Positions 25,701-40,700 of a DNA stretch of 64,000 bases are shown here, one piece after another. A program made the translations under genes and the position numbers. Source of the stretch: Rhineura floridana (taxonomy: Eukaryota; Chordata; Lepidosauria; Squamata; Rhineuridae); the NCBI RefSeq assembly GCF_030035675.1, contig NC_084482.1, positions 74,065,120 to 74,129,119 on the forward strand, written 5' to 3'. Under the pieces are notes generated by a model. It worked only from the letters and a program-made list of their open reading frames with translations, ran no database searches and was not told the DNA's origin. How positions within the stretch are numbered: position 1 is the stretch's first letter; each line of letters starts with the position of its first letter.

Positions 25701-28700
25701 ATTTGGAGTTTTAAAGTTTAAAAATGGATGAGAGGTAATTATTATTTGATGGAAATATATTTTGGACTATTTTTCTCCTTGGACTATTTCTTTTTGGACG
25801 AATCTGCTGTTCGTATATGTTACTAATCGCTTGGTGTTGTGAACCAGCATTGTTTTGCATTCTTGGACGTAGATAAGAACTGTGCTGTGCTGGCCGGACT
25901 ATAATAACAGGCCTGGAATATTAACTCTTTTGTTGGTGGAGGGAAAAAAAAAAGAAATAGACTGCCTCTAGGTTTTGGAACAGTGGTTAATATCAGAAAT
26001 TAAAGGCTTCTTTCGAGAATGACAACTAAAAAAGCAGCTAAGGCCCAGGAGCGAAGAGGTTCAATTGACCCACAGGAAGGGGGTATACCCCCAGATATGT
26101 TTCAAAAAATAATGGAAGGGATTAATGATATAAAACAGGAAATGAAAACTGAATTGATAGATATAAAAGACTATATTAAAACACAAGTGGATGAGATTAA
26201 AGGGACAATTGGGCAAATAAAGGAGGATGCAAAAAATACTAAAGAAAAGGTACAAATCTTGGAGAATAGAACATATATATTAAATCTGGAATTAGAAAAA
26301 AACTTGGACTATATGGCTGTGACTGAATTGAGAAATAAAGAACATTGTTTGAGATTCCGTGCAATCCCTGAGGAAACAGGTGAAGACATCAGAGATAAAA
26401 TTGTTAATGCTTTAGTAAAATTTCTGGATTTGAATGAAGATCGGATGAAATTTGAAATAGACAAAGTTTATAGAATTAATTCCAGATATGCAACAATGAA
26501 AAAAATTCCAAGAGATGTGCTTGTTCACTTTATAAAGAAGACGACCAGAGATATGGTATTACAACAACACTTTAAAAATACCTTTAAAATTGATGGTAAG
26601 GAAATACTGGTGATGAAATAAATTCCTATTAGACTTTTACGTAAGAGAAAAGAATATGCTTTCTTTACAGAAAAACTTAAGCAATGCAAAATTCAATTCA
26701 GATGGGATGTTCCAGAAGGAGTGATTTTTACATTCAGACAACAGAAATATAGATTGAATACTGTTCAAAAAGCAAGGGACTTCTTGAGAAAAGCTTCAAA
26801 AGACATGGAAGAAGATAAACTCAAAGATATGGATATAATTTCTGGGAAACAAAGTCAACAAGAACATGCAGAGGAGGGGAAGGAAGATGATGGATTAAAA
26901 GGAGCATCAGGCACATTTTAAAATACACGCTTAAAGATGGATTACAAATATCTAACTTGGAATATAAATGGAGCCAACACGGCGCAGAAGAGAAAGAAAG
27001 TGTTTCATTATTTGAAAAAAATTAAAATTGGATATAATTTGTTTACAAGAAACTCATATTAAGAAGAAAGATTCCAAATATTTGATTTGTAAAAATTTGG
27101 GTGAAGAATTTATTTCGGCTGGACCAAAAAAAAAAAATGGAGTTGTTCTTTACATTAACCCACAATTGCTTCCTAAATTGGTATTACTGGATGATAGTGG
27201 TAGATTTGTGGGGGTTGAAATTACTTTACAGGGTACAAACATTTTGATAGTGGGTATTTATGCCCCCAATGAAGATAAAACAAGGTTTTACACAGGACTT
27301 ATGGAAAAATTGTCAGAGTTTTCATATGATCATTGGTGCGTCATGGGTGATTGGAATGGGGTAATCTCACCAAAAATTGATAGACTTTCTGAAAAAAATA
27401 TTAAAGAGACACAGGGTAAATTACCGAAGATTTGCTTTGAACTGATGGAACATTTAGAATTGGTGGATACCTGGAGATATATAAATGATAATGCAAAGGA
27501 ATTTACTTATTTTTCAGAAAGACATAAAACATTCTCGAGGATTGATATGATTTGGATGTCTAAAATTCTAGCGAAGGATATTTTTAAAATGGATATATTA
27601 CCAAAAACTTTTTCGGACCACAATCCTGTGATATTAACTTTTAAAAAAAAAATCTTGGATTTAGATGGAGACTAAATGAATCTTTATTACAGAATGACAA
27701 AGTAGTACAAGAATGTAAGAAGAAATTAAAAGAGTTTTTTGAACATAATTTACATAAAGGAACAAATGAAAATATCGTTTGGGATACAAGTAAGGCATTT
27801 ATGAGGGGATATTTTATTAAATGTAACTCTGAATTAAAAAAAAAGAAACAACAGAAAATGCAATTAATTTTGGAAGAAATAAAACAAAAAGAGGAAGAAT
27901 TGAAAAAGAATCCAACTAAAGTTTCTATTGTAAATCAAATTAAAATGTTACAGAAGCAAGTATCAATGCTGACAGTTAGAGAAATTGAAAGGAAACTAAA
28001 TTTTGCTAAACAAAGGACTTTTGAATTTGCAAATAAACCAGGGAAATGGTTAGCATATAAATTAAGAAAAGAACGTCAAAAAATATTATTTTAAAGATAC
28101 AAGAAGGAGATGAGACGCTGACAGATAATGTAAAAATCAAAAAGATTTTTCATCAATATTATTCAACATTGTACAAGTGTCAGGAAATTCCATCTGAAAA
28201 AATAGTAGAGTATATATCTAAACAGAATTTGCCTAAAATTACAGACTTTCAGAGACAAGCTATTAATGGCCCTATTACGTCAAGAGAGATATCTGAAGCT
28301 ATAAACAAAATTAAATTAGGAAAGGCGCCAGGACCAGATGGGTTATCTGCAATGTATTATAAATGTTTGGAGGAAGAACTCTTGCTACCTTTACAGTCTA
28401 CAATGAATTTTATTCTGCAAGAGGGAAAGATACCGGATAGTTGGAAAAATGCTAACATAACATTAATACCTAAAGAGGAGCAAGATTTAACTAAAACAAA
28501 AAATTATCGGCCAATATCTCTATTGAATAATGACTATAAAATTTTTACAATGATCTTGGCAGAAAGATTGAAAATAATATTGCAACAATTTATCCAGGAA
28601 GATCAATCAGGGTTTTTACCTAAAAGACAATTACGTGACAACGTCAGGAATGTCTTGAATGTGTTGGAATATTTAGAACAACGAAATGATAAACAAGCAG

Positions 28701-31700
28701 CTTTGATTTTTTTAGATGCTGAAAAAGCATTTGATAATTTGAATTGGAAATTTATGTTTCAGGTTTTGGAGCAAATGGATTTTGGAGACAATTTTATAAA
28801 ATGGATTAGATCGATTTATACATCTCAGAAGGCTCAGATAATTGTTAACGGAGATTTAACGGATTCATGTGAAATACAAAAGGGTACAAGACAGGGATGT
28901 CCATTATCTCCCCTTTTATTTATTCTGGTCTTAGAAGTGCTGCTTAGAGATATAAGGCAAGATAAAAGGATTTCGGGATTAAAGATAAAAAAAGAAGAAT
29001 ATAAATTGAAAGCATTTGCTGATGATTTGATAATTGTACTAGAAAACCCTTTGGAAGGAATTAATGTATTGATGGACAAATTAAAAGAATTTGGACCGTT
29101 AGCAGGATTTAAGATCAACAATCAAAAAACAAAGATGTTGGTGAAAAATTTAACTTTAAGGGAACAGAAAGAGTTAATGGACAAGACAGATTTTACAATA
29201 GAGAAAAAGTTGAAATATTTAGGTATTATTATGACAAATAAAAATTCAAAGTTGTTTCATAATAATTATGAAAAATTATGGACAGAGATTAAGAAAGATT
29301 TGCTAAGATGGGATAAACTACAATTGTCATTAATGGGTAGAATATCTGTGATAAAAATGAATATATTACCGAGAATGATGTTTTTGTTTCAAACAATACC
29401 TGTAATATCCTCTGATTTACCTTTTAAACAATGGCAAAAAGATATCTCTAAATTTGTATGGCAAGGAAAAAAACCAAGAGTTAAATTTAAACTACTACAA
29501 GATGCCAAAGAAAGAGGAGGACTGGGATTACCAAATCTGAGACTTTATTTTGCTGCCTGCTGTCTAGTCTGGATAAAGGAATGGATCTTATTGAGGAATA
29601 AAAGACTATTGGATTTGGAGGGCCATAATTTGAAGTGGGGATGGCATGGATATCTATGGTATGACAAAGTAAAAGTAAATGTAGACTTTAACAATCATTT
29701 TATAAGACGTCCTCTGTTGAAAATATGGAATAGATATAAACCAAGGTTTTATTCGAAAATACCATTATGTGTCTCAAGTCAAGAAGCGTTTTACAGAAGA
29801 GAAATGGCTGGAAAAGAGAAATGGTTAACTTATCAAGAACTATTAGAAAATGTACATGGAGAATATATAATGAAAGAAAGAGAACAACTGACAAAGGAAG
29901 GATATAGTTTTCAATGGTTTGCCTATTTACAATTGTTAGAAAGATATAAAATGGACAAGAAAATGTATGGGTTTGAAATAAGTAAATCTGATTTTGAAAT
30001 AGGATTGTGTACAAATTATGAAAATATAATTGCGAAAATGTATAAACTCTTACTGAAAATGGATATGGAGGAAGAACAAGTAAAAGAGTGTATGGTAAAG
30101 TGGGCAAAAAAATTTGGTTATAACATACAAATGGATCAATGGGAAAATATGTGGAAAAAAGGCTTGAGATTTACACTATGCTATAATCTTAAAGAAAATT
30201 TCTATAAAATGATGTACCGTTGGTACATGACTCCAGAAAAGTTGTCAAAAATGTATAGTAATGTTTCTAATGTTTGTTGGAAATGTAAACAACAAGAAGG
30301 ATCATTTTATCATATGTGGTGGCTGTGTAAAAAGGCAAAATCATTTTGGGCACAGATAGGTAGGAAGATGCAAAAAATTCTAAAGATAAATATTCAGTCA
30401 AAACCAGAATTTTTTTTATTGGGTTTTATGGATAAACAAATAGAAAAGAAATATGGAAGAATAATATTATATATGATTACGGCAGCAAGATTATTATATG
30501 CACAAAAGTGGAAAATGGAATCAACACCAACAACGGAAGAATGGCTATTGAAATTAATGGACTTAGTAGAAATGGATAAATTGACATGTCTACTTAGAGA
30601 AAAATCGACAGATACATTTCTTAAGGAATGGAAGCCTCTCTTAGACTTTTTGTTGAAAGATCAAAATAAAATGATGATACTGGGATTTGACGATTAACTA
30701 AGACAGCCTATGGAGAAAAGTGATCCTGTATGCATACATTAAGGGACAGGTTTGATGTATATTATATACTTGTAGCTGATCTGCGACAAATCGGAAGTCA
30801 ACTATTTTTTTTTGTATTGTTATGTTTTTTGACTTTGTTTTGTTTGTCTTTTGAAAAATTTGAATAAAAATTATTAAAAAAAAAAAGAAATTATGCAAAC
30901 TAGCCACTGTTTATTTTGCATTCCATATTCTGTTCCAGCTTGTCCCACTCCCTGAAACCCTTACTGATCATCCTTTATGACTCTGGAGAGCTCACCAGAA
31001 ATTGGCCACACACGTCAAGCCTATCTTCACAAGGGCAAGAAGCCTAGCTACTACAAGATGACATGATTTTCAGGATGGTGAATTAGAAGCCCATGCAAAA
31101 ATTTCTTTGTTTTTTCTGCTCTTCCATGAAATCACACCGCAGAACAGTTCTTGGTACAAGAGGTGGAACGGCACACCTAGAACAGCACCAGCTCTTGTCC
31201 AGAAAACTCCTTAGTTCAGCTTCAGACACACTCATGCACCAAGAAAACAAAGGTGCCAGAGATTGGAGGTCCCAGGGAATTTGCTGGCAATTACTCAAGC
31301 GATGGTTCCAAGGCATCCCAGCAAAATGTTGAGTTATTTGTTGGCTAAGGAATTGCAGAAGTCAAGCTGGGGGCAGGGATTATGCCAGGGATGGAGAGTC
31401 CGTGACCTTCCAGATGTTGCTGGACTACAACTCTCACCTTCCTTGACCACTGGGCATGCTGGCTGGAGCTGACTAGGAGTCCAACAACATTTGGAGGGCC
31501 ATAGCTCCTCCATTTCATACTCGGCTTCCAAATGAACGAGCAACCCAGCTATAAGCCTCAAAGTGCTGATTTTGAACTTTGAAGCCCGAAACAAGTAGCT
31601 GAGGACCAGGGTATTCTTAAAGACTGTCTCCTCCATGAAAACCTGCCTACAGGCTTTGTTCTTCTAGGGAGGCCCTGCCCCACATTGTCCTTCTGCCTTC

Positions 31701-34700
31701 TGAGGTATGCTGGGAGGGAAACCAGTTTGTGGAATCTGTTCCCTGGAAAACCCAGTTGCTCTCTCCTAGCCTTCCAGAGCCAGGAAAAAGCAATTAAAAA
31801 CCATCTGGAAATTTGCTGTTACACTTCTGGTTTTTTAATTTCTGTTTATTGCTGCAGGGCGATTCTTTTGTTTTCTTTCATTGGTTTGTTTTTTAAAAGA
31901 GATGTAGGTGCTTTGAGAACCACTTGAATTGAGTGGAAAGTGCAGGGTATAAAATATTCAAAACAAAACAGCACTGGCACCTTGTATCCTTTACCTTGTG
32001 AAGCTCTTTCTGGTACTGGGGCATCTTCTTCAGGATCTGAGACAGGTCCTTAAAGTTGGCCTATAAAATAAGGAAAATGGAGAAATCAGCTATGCCAAGA
32101 GCAGATGGTATCAGAGTTACAGACCAAAACCAACAATTCACTTACCCTTCTTACACTAAAAGATCTGCGTGCTGGGGAAATCCCAACTCAGTAAACCCTA
32201 ACCCAAGCCCAGGTATCCTGCTGAGCAGCCAGCTGGCAACACTCGAGATCTCACTGAAAGTGAATATAGACACTTCAGAATGGTGGAGATACTGCTTTGA
32301 ACTAAGCCGGCCAGTTCTTCCAGTGGCACGATTGTTTTGGAGGTTAATGCCAACCTACCTGTCCCCTTCCCATTTATGGCTCTACTCTGCCCTGTCCAGC
32401 TCCTTAGACTGAAGGTTTTCTCCGTGGGAAAGATACGCTTGTGCTGCACTGCCTGGAAGCTCCCTAGCTAGAAGTACGCACTAGAGATTATTATTATTAT
32501 TAATATACCGCATTTTCCACAAATACACATGTGCTCAAAGCGGTTCACACAAATAGTCCAAATGCAATAGCACAACACACAATAAAAAGTATAATCACTA
32601 CATTAAGAAAAAAATATATACATATATATATATATGTATATAGGGATGGGGGAGAATATCCGCTAAATCGGACTTGGTACCAGATTCTGACTGAATTCAA
32701 CAGTTCGCTATCCTTTTGGACTGGCATGAGTTTCTTGTGGTGGGCCACGGCTGTAATCAGCAAGAATTTTCCCCCCTGAATTTCCCCCCATTTTACATTA
32801 GTCTTCGTAATCAAAGCTGCTGCATTCATAACTGCATGGTAACAATCGTCATTTCTCCATTAAATATTACAAAAAAATTGTGTTATTATTGTAATATAAT
32901 GCAAAAAATATTGGCTGTCTGGTCTGCCCTAGCCTATATATGTCATCAATGTTAATTGTCAAATCATCCTGATACCAAAAAATTACGTAATTTTTTTCCT
33001 TCTGCCAAAATACCATGTGGAACGCTGTGATCATTCACGTAAGCTACCTAAAAATTACACATTTTTCCCCACTGCCAAAAAACCATGTTGAATACTGCCA
33101 TCATTTACGTAAGTATTTACATTATTAATAATGAAGATTTTTAGCCACCGGAAAAAAACAAAACTACTGATCAAATCACCCAAAACACACAGCAGCTCGA
33201 ATTGGCAAGTGCCAGAGCAAGCAGGAACAAAAAAAGGGCAGATCGGGCTCAAACGATGGACTACAGGAATACAGGCAGATTGGAAATATGCGGCAAACCC
33301 CATCCCTAGTATGCACTACCCTCATTCCTACTCCTCCCTTCCAGGCCCAGGCCTTCCTTGGTTAATTGTTTTCCCCACCCCCCACCCCTGCTGCAAGCCA
33401 GGCTTCTCCAGTATCCTTGCCCCCCAGATGCAAAGAAGTGCTGTTTTGGCAAGACTAAATTCCCCTCCCAGAACAGCCAAAGAATGATCCAAAGGTTTAC
33501 TGAATTGATGTATTGCTTCCCACTAAAACAGCCCCCAAAGCAATTTACAAACAAAAATACATCAATAAAATCACATAAACCTATTAAAAACAGATTTAAT
33601 AATACAATGGTATCATTGGTGCTGCCCAAACGCCCAGAAAAACAAAACTGTCTCTGCCTGGCACCGAACTGGTGATAAGGTTGGTGCCAGGTGGGCCTCC
33701 CTGGGGACAGCATTCTGTAAATAGCACCTATTATAGTTGTTACTGTTTCAACTAAGCAGGTCTGGCCCTGTAAAGCTGCTGGATGGGACACTGCCTGGGA
33801 ACCACACATAAGCCTCTCTGAACTCCCAGAGGAAAAATGGATAGTAATAAACAGGCATCATCCCAGCAGCCTCACCTTATCTGTAGTGAGCCTTTTGCTC
33901 TCACAGAAGGTCCGCAGAAGCTCAGTCACTTTCCTGTGGAAAGAAGTCAAATTCAGGGCCTCCTCTGCAGCTGGCTCCCTGAAGAGCTAGAGCCAAACAG
34001 AAAGCCAACAGAAGGGCGACAGCTCAGTAGCAAAGCATTTGCTTTGCATGCAGAAGGTTACTCCCCAACATCTCCAGAAGATCCACACCTTAAACCTTGG
34101 AGAGCTACTGCCAGTCCGTGTGGGTAACAGCTAAACAGATCAATGGTCTGGCTCAGTATAAAGCAGCTCCCTATGCTGCTATTTAATAGGAAGGGCTGTA
34201 GCTCAGTGGGAGAGCACCTGCTTTGCATGCAGAAAGGCCCAGGTTCAATCCCTGGCATCTCCAGGTAGGGCTGGAAGAGAAACCGGTCTGAAACCATGGA
34301 GAGGTGCTGCCAAATCAGTGTAGATAACACCGAGCTAGATGGACCAATGTTCTGACTCAGTATAAGGCAGCTTCCTATGGCCCTAACAACTCCCCAGATG
34401 TGCAATTCTCAGCACCTGCAATAAAGAACTGTGCTCCACGCAGCCTATGAAGATCAGAGCTCCCCACAGCTGAAGGGATGTTAACAGTGGAGCCGGGGTG
34501 GGGGTCGGGATGGGAAGGCTGTCTTTCCTGTGACCACCCAATTCAGTCTAGCTACAAACACATGCTGCAACCCAAGTGGGCCCAGGAAGCGGAGCAACAG
34601 CTGATTCAGACACATCAGGGATGGATTGCTTCCGGCTACTGGGGAGTTGAGTGTGTTTGTGTGTACACACAAGGACAAGTTCTCACTTGGACACATCAGC

Positions 34701-37700
34701 AATATGCATATGGCGTAGATCCACCCACAGGTCATCGTCCTCATCCAGCAGTACCACTTTTTCCCGTGAGTCACTGATGCCTGTAGATTCATATCTGGAG
34801 AGGATGAGGGAAGGGCAAAAGAAAAAAGGTTTGGCAAGACACACACAGCTGCATCCTCCCATGACACAGACTTTTCCCTTTGCCCTCTTCATCATCACCC
34901 TCACCCCCCCCCCAACTTGGTCTCACCTATATGTATCGTTCTCAATGTTGAGCAGGTCATAGGCCATGGCCTGAAAGGTCAGCTCATGCAGAATTGGAGA
35001 CACCAGGTCATAGCTCCGGTCTACAATCAGAAGCTGAGAGCGAGATTTGTCAGGACCCTGAGAACAGTGAAAGATGGAAGACAAGGAGAGAAGTTAGCCA
35101 TTTCCTCATTCTTGTGAGTGTTGTGCCTTGCCTGTGTTGCCGCTCCCCACACTGAGTGCCATCTTGCTGCAGTTTTACGAAATCCACACAAACCATCACT
35201 ATGGGTACTACCACACAACGGATTTAGACTGCAATCATATACGCAGTTATCTGGAAGAAAGCCCCATTGAATTCTATGGGATTTACCATGTGGATAGACA
35301 AGCATAAGACTGTACCATTTATTATTTTAACACCAGCGGTGCCGTCAGCACAAAAGGAAGGAGAGTGTACCCGAGTTCCCTGGGCCTCATCTCCTCCCAC
35401 CCTCCTGCAAGCTTACGACCAGCTGCGTGACTCCAGCAGGACGAGGGGGACAGTCAGAAATGCAATTATTCAAATGTACAAAATCCTCCCCCCACTGACA
35501 GTGCACAATCCAATTAGCACAGGGATGATTCAAAACACGTTGGGATGCACAAGCTTCAAAGGAGAGAACCAGTCATGACTATGAGACACAGGCTGCCTAT
35601 TTTCTGTGGTGGATATTCTGCCTCTGGTGCTATTTTACAGCTTGCTTGGACAAGATCTACTAGAAGGCAGCTTTGATGAGGCCGGCGTGCTAGGCTTTCA
35701 AATCACAGCTCTAAGCCTAATTTCCCATCAGTGCTGAAACCTGGTCAGAACGAGCACAAAGATGTCCTTCCACACATTTGTGCAGTGCATTCCCAACCCA
35801 GCAGATGGCGATATGAACACACAGCAGTCCTATAGACACGGATGCTCTTCTTGGCTGAATCCAGGAACACTGCAGTTTCAAAAGATAATTTAGAGCCAGG
35901 GTAGCAAATGTTGTGCGCCTTCTGGGTGCTGTTGGACTACAACTCCCACCATACCTGGCCATCGGCCATGCTGGCTGGAACTGATGAGAGCTGGGAATTC
36001 CAGTAATATCTGGAGGGCACCATGCTGCAGTCAACCTGATACCTTTATGGTACCTTTGGTGTGGCCAGCTGAAAAGCACCTCTTTTTCAGGAGCAGCACT
36101 GTCAATATTACTCTCACAGTCTTCCCAGAACAGCAGAACTGTAGCTGGTCATGGGCAGCACCTCTAGTGCCCTGCCTTGTGAGAGTATTGCTTTTTACTA
36201 GTACAGACGCTTAAAAACATGAATTCTTGCCTGCAATGAGCATTAAAGTAGCACATGCTTTGGGGTGGAGGTGACAGGTCCATTAGTGCCATGGGAACAT
36301 GTTGGATGATGTCGGTGACTTCAGCTGGAAGCAGGCCAGAAGTTCCTCCCCTCCTCACCCACAAAATTTTGAAATCCTCTCAACGTAAATATCTTAGCTC
36401 TCTTCCCTGTTAAAAGCAGCTGTTTCCAGTAAGCAAGTCCTGGCCTGGCCTGCCCTCTTCCTTTACATGGTTACTGGAATACTGCTGCAAATGCTAAGAG
36501 CCAAGCCAGTGGCCAGGGGTGATGGGAGTTGTAGTCCAAAAACATCTGAAGAGCACCCCTGGCTAATGCAGCACTGTCAGAAATTTGAGCCAGAGCCAGA
36601 GGAAAGTGCCCCCTCTGAAGTGATCTTACACAGAATATCTTAGTCTTCTGACAGTGAAGATCAGTAAAATTGAGTGTTTTAGATACGTCAGAGAAATATG
36701 TGAACCATCTCTTGGTATTTTGCTTTGTTCTCCTTTTTGAAATGAAATGCAGCAGTGGGAGGCTACAAATTTGATCAGAGCAATAATACAGATGTGTGTG
36801 TATGTGCATATGTGCACACAATTTAACATTTTCTCCATTTTTTGGATCTACATATGCCTGCCTTTCTAGCTTCTATTCCACTCATGAGAGAAAAAAGCAG
36901 GTTGGGGAGGACAATTTTGTTAAGTAAAACGGCCCATGAAGAAAGCCAAAGCACATGCACGCACACACACACACCATTTTTCCAATGAAATTCACAGCCT
37001 TCCCCCTGCGATATTTCAGTTTTAATAAAACACAGAACTAAGCAATGGGAAACTATTTGTCCATCTAGTTCGGTCCTTGGTACATGTCTAAATTCAGCTG
37101 AGAGAGAGCTGTGCAGCCCCTGTGAAGAGCCTCTCCCACAGGCAGCCTCTGCATATCTTGAGGGTATTTGGCAAAACATCCGGCATTCAGTTAAATGGAA
37201 CAAGCTAGTCATCAGCAAGCTAGAGCAAAGGCACTAGAAATGGCCAGACTTCACACCCAACTGTTCATCCCTGAATTAGTCACAAAGCTGCAGGCCAGCC
37301 ATTAGCCACCCTGATCCAACTTGGGCGTTGCATAGCTTGTTTTTCCATTTTTGCTTGAAGGAAGGCCACTTCTGCATTTTCCTGCACCCCAAGGGAGTTT
37401 CCCCAAGTCGTTCCTCAAGTCATGCTCTGCTAGTGAAATCTTCATTGCAGGGAATTTCTGAAATACCATCAGAGCAGCTGACTTTGCAAAGGCCCAGTAT
37501 TGCTCCCACTGCCCTAGCTCCACAGGCTCTGGTGAAACACTGGGATTGCTTACCTCTCCCATGGTGGGGTTGTCTGCTTTGAAGGCATTCAGTTTTGCCA
37601 ACACTGCATGGGCCAACAGGCAGCAGTCTTCAGAGCCACTACGACAAAAAACAACGACAATCTGAAGGCTATTTAGGAGCAGCACTTCCAGCGTTGGATA

Positions 37701-40700
37701 TGGAAACAAGGCTAAACAGCTGGCTGGGCAAGGCAAGGGCTTGTTCTTCCCTAAAGATTTTGAACCAGTTCTCCCATCGACAGAGAAGCACCCTGTTCTC
37801 ACCCTTACTCTCTGTAGCAGGGTAGGCACCTAGCAGTGTACCCTCATCCTAAGCAAGTGGCCAAGTATCCCCCCTCCCTATTCCAACAATACATTGCAGG
37901 ACCTTCCTCATCCCATAATGCCCTCCTGACGTCTTAGAGAACAACTCCCATCAACCCCAGCCAGCCCTTGTTCAGTCCGCATCCTCTCGCAATAGCAAGG
38001 TCCTAGTCCCCACCCTCCCATTCCGCAGCGTATGGTGGGACCACTGTACTAACTTCCTATAGCGAATTGAAGGGTACTCCTTGAGGGTGTCGCATAACGT
38101 GGCAATTTGCTCCGCCATCCTTTCTAAGTGATTGTTCTTATCTTCCCTGCAGTATGGGCTAAAGAGATGGTGGAAGCTCTGGGGATTGTCCAGGGAGTAC
38201 ACCTAGAAAGAGGAGAACAATCAGGAAAAAAAGGGAGTGGTACATCAGCGGTATATGAGGAAGACACCTAGAACCTATGCAGGACTCTAGCAATGCACTT
38301 CCACAACAATCTGCCAGGAAAAATCACAGAGGGGCCCATTTCTCAAATACCGACTGCCACAGAACAAATCTCATATTTCTGAAGACACCTCTCTCTAGAT
38401 CACTGTGTCTGAAACCACCACCTACCTCTCCTTTGCATGTAAATGGCTGCTAACATTACAGGGCACCCTATATAGGTAACCATATCTTAAAATCAACCTG
38501 ATAATAACCGTCTCATTCAGTACATCACATAATCATCACTTAGGTAGAAGCTAATGGTTATTTGTGAACTCTGCATATGCAGCACTGCAAGGTCATTAAA
38601 AGTTGCCATGTTCTTGGCTCTGAGAAGCCTATAATTTTCCTAGTGTGTGCTGTAGCTTCTCTTGGTCCTACACAAGCCTCTGGAACTGGCGTTTTTCGCT
38701 CAAGCTCCTTGCACAGGGACTATCTAGCACAATAGAGACTAATGTGGCTCCTTGCTTGAGGTGTCAAGAGCATAGTCTAGCAGGTGCAATACAATTTGAT
38801 GAAAAGTTTCTGAGGCAAGTAGTAATTGCTAAACTACAGTTTATTTTCCTTGTAAACTTCTGACTCCTAGCTATTATTGTTATCGTTTTAATAGTTCAGA
38901 GGTCTTTCTTTATTAACAGAAAGATTGATAGTTAGGAGTTTGCTGCTTAAAAACAAATATAAGTTCTGCAACCAAATACTGAGCATACGCTAAGTCTAGA
39001 GATTATTCATTTCCAGCAGAAGTGAATGCCAGAGGTATATCTGACCAGGAATATTAGGGAAGAAGCTGTTCTCAACAATTTGGCAGAGTGATTTAAAACT
39101 AAATTCTCTACCGAGTCTATACCAGTGGAAGTTACCACTTTCATACACAAAAGCTTCCAGATCCTTTCTCTGTAATTGCCTAGCAGCTAAGCCTACATTA
39201 TCAGAGGAGGCACAGTTGAGAACATGTCAAGAGCATGAATTCATTCACACAGATGAATCCAAGCTACAAAGTCAATCTGCCCTCAAATGTAAGTGCCTAT
39301 GGCTTATTCCATCCTTCTCCAACTTGGTGCCCTCCAGATATTATTGGACTACAACCCCATCAACCTTGATAATTGGCTATTCTGTCTGGGGCTGATGAGA
39401 GGTTTAGTCCCAAAACACCTGGAGGGCACCAGGCTGGGAACGGCTGACTTGTTCAATCTCAAAGTGTATACTACACATCCAAAAACCACACTCCTCAGAA
39501 AGACAAATTCAGGAAGTGTGTGTTAGTCACTGTCTGTAGAACTGTACTAATGCAGGCCAAGATTTAGAACCTGGTTCCAAAATACAGAGGGAAGGGTGCA
39601 GAGACCTTCATACGTATGGAGACGTACCTGGGGTAGAGTATGTTGTAGTGCTGGCAATGGTGCCACAGGAAGATTTCTGTCCCCTCCACTTTCCCATAAG
39701 ATAATCCTGCTGTCCAGGACAATCCTTGCACACAGGTTATTCTACTTAGTCTAGCCGCCTGTTGCACATGCATCAGGGGACTGCCCTGCATTCCATTCAT
39801 CCAACTTACGTCTTCTCCAACCTTGTGCCCTCCAGATGTTGTTGGAATCCAACTCCCATAAATCCCAACCAGCATGGCCAACGGTCAGGGATGCCGTGAG
39901 CTGCAGTCCAATCACACTTGGAGGGCACCGGGTTGGGGATGCCTGTTCTATCCTGCTTGGCCGCTGATTGCTCCTTCCCAGCTACTAAGATGCGGTCCAA
40001 GTATAACCCCCCCCCAAGGAACGGCTTGGGACATACATTGCCCAGCCCACAAGCATAGGAAACTGCTATAAGATATGCACGGGCTGCAACCTAAAATTTT
40101 GTAAAGCCACTGCAGAAAGCCCCTGATTCTTTTCTTGCTTAAGGATTTCTGCTCACAGTTCCATATGTTTTTCGCAACAGCAACATATTTCATGCAAAAA
40201 TGTACAATGACACAGCTGTACCCCCAAAAAAAGTCTGGTGGAAGGAAAACCAGAAGGCCTCCATTCATAATCTCCACCCTCTGCTCACCCTTCTCCTCAC
40301 CTGTGATTCATAGGGAAGGAAGGCAACATTGATTTCTTTGAGTGTTTTGATGGCTTTGGTGATTCGAGACTTGCCGAGCTCATTAAAGAGGTTCTCAGGG
40401 CAGGCTGAAAGTCAAAGAGGAGGCAGGAGTTACTCCGATCTTCCTCACTCCCCTCACCCACCTAACTGCACAGTAGGTTTCTTTTGGTCACAGGCCCATC
40501 CTGACAGCTACCAATATGGGAAACAAAGGATTTCATCTTGACGTCCTAGCGCAGAACTGAATGCCCCACTGAGTACTCCTGGTCAGGCTCTTCCTTTACT
40601 GCTTCCCAATCCTGCCTAGATAACTCACAGGGAATTCCAAGAATCTCACAAAGAGGGGCCTGAGAAGGACGGAGTAATCAGACTTCTCTTCAAGAAGAAG

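Larger units (their letters stand above)
25212..30886 (+). mobile_element. Full-length L1 LINE in STXBP2 intron 12
   Basis: About 5.7 kb with a 5' UTR of about 0.8 kb, ORF1, ORF2, a short 3' UTR with AATAAA and an A-rich tail. Flanked by an 18-20 bp perfect target-site duplication (25194-25211 and 30887-30904). Antisense to the host gene. The intact TSD and near-complete frames show a young insertion. Confidence 0.95.

Noticed and set aside
33725-33840. 5S rRNA gene
   Set aside because: Only the internal half resembles 5S and it is diverged.
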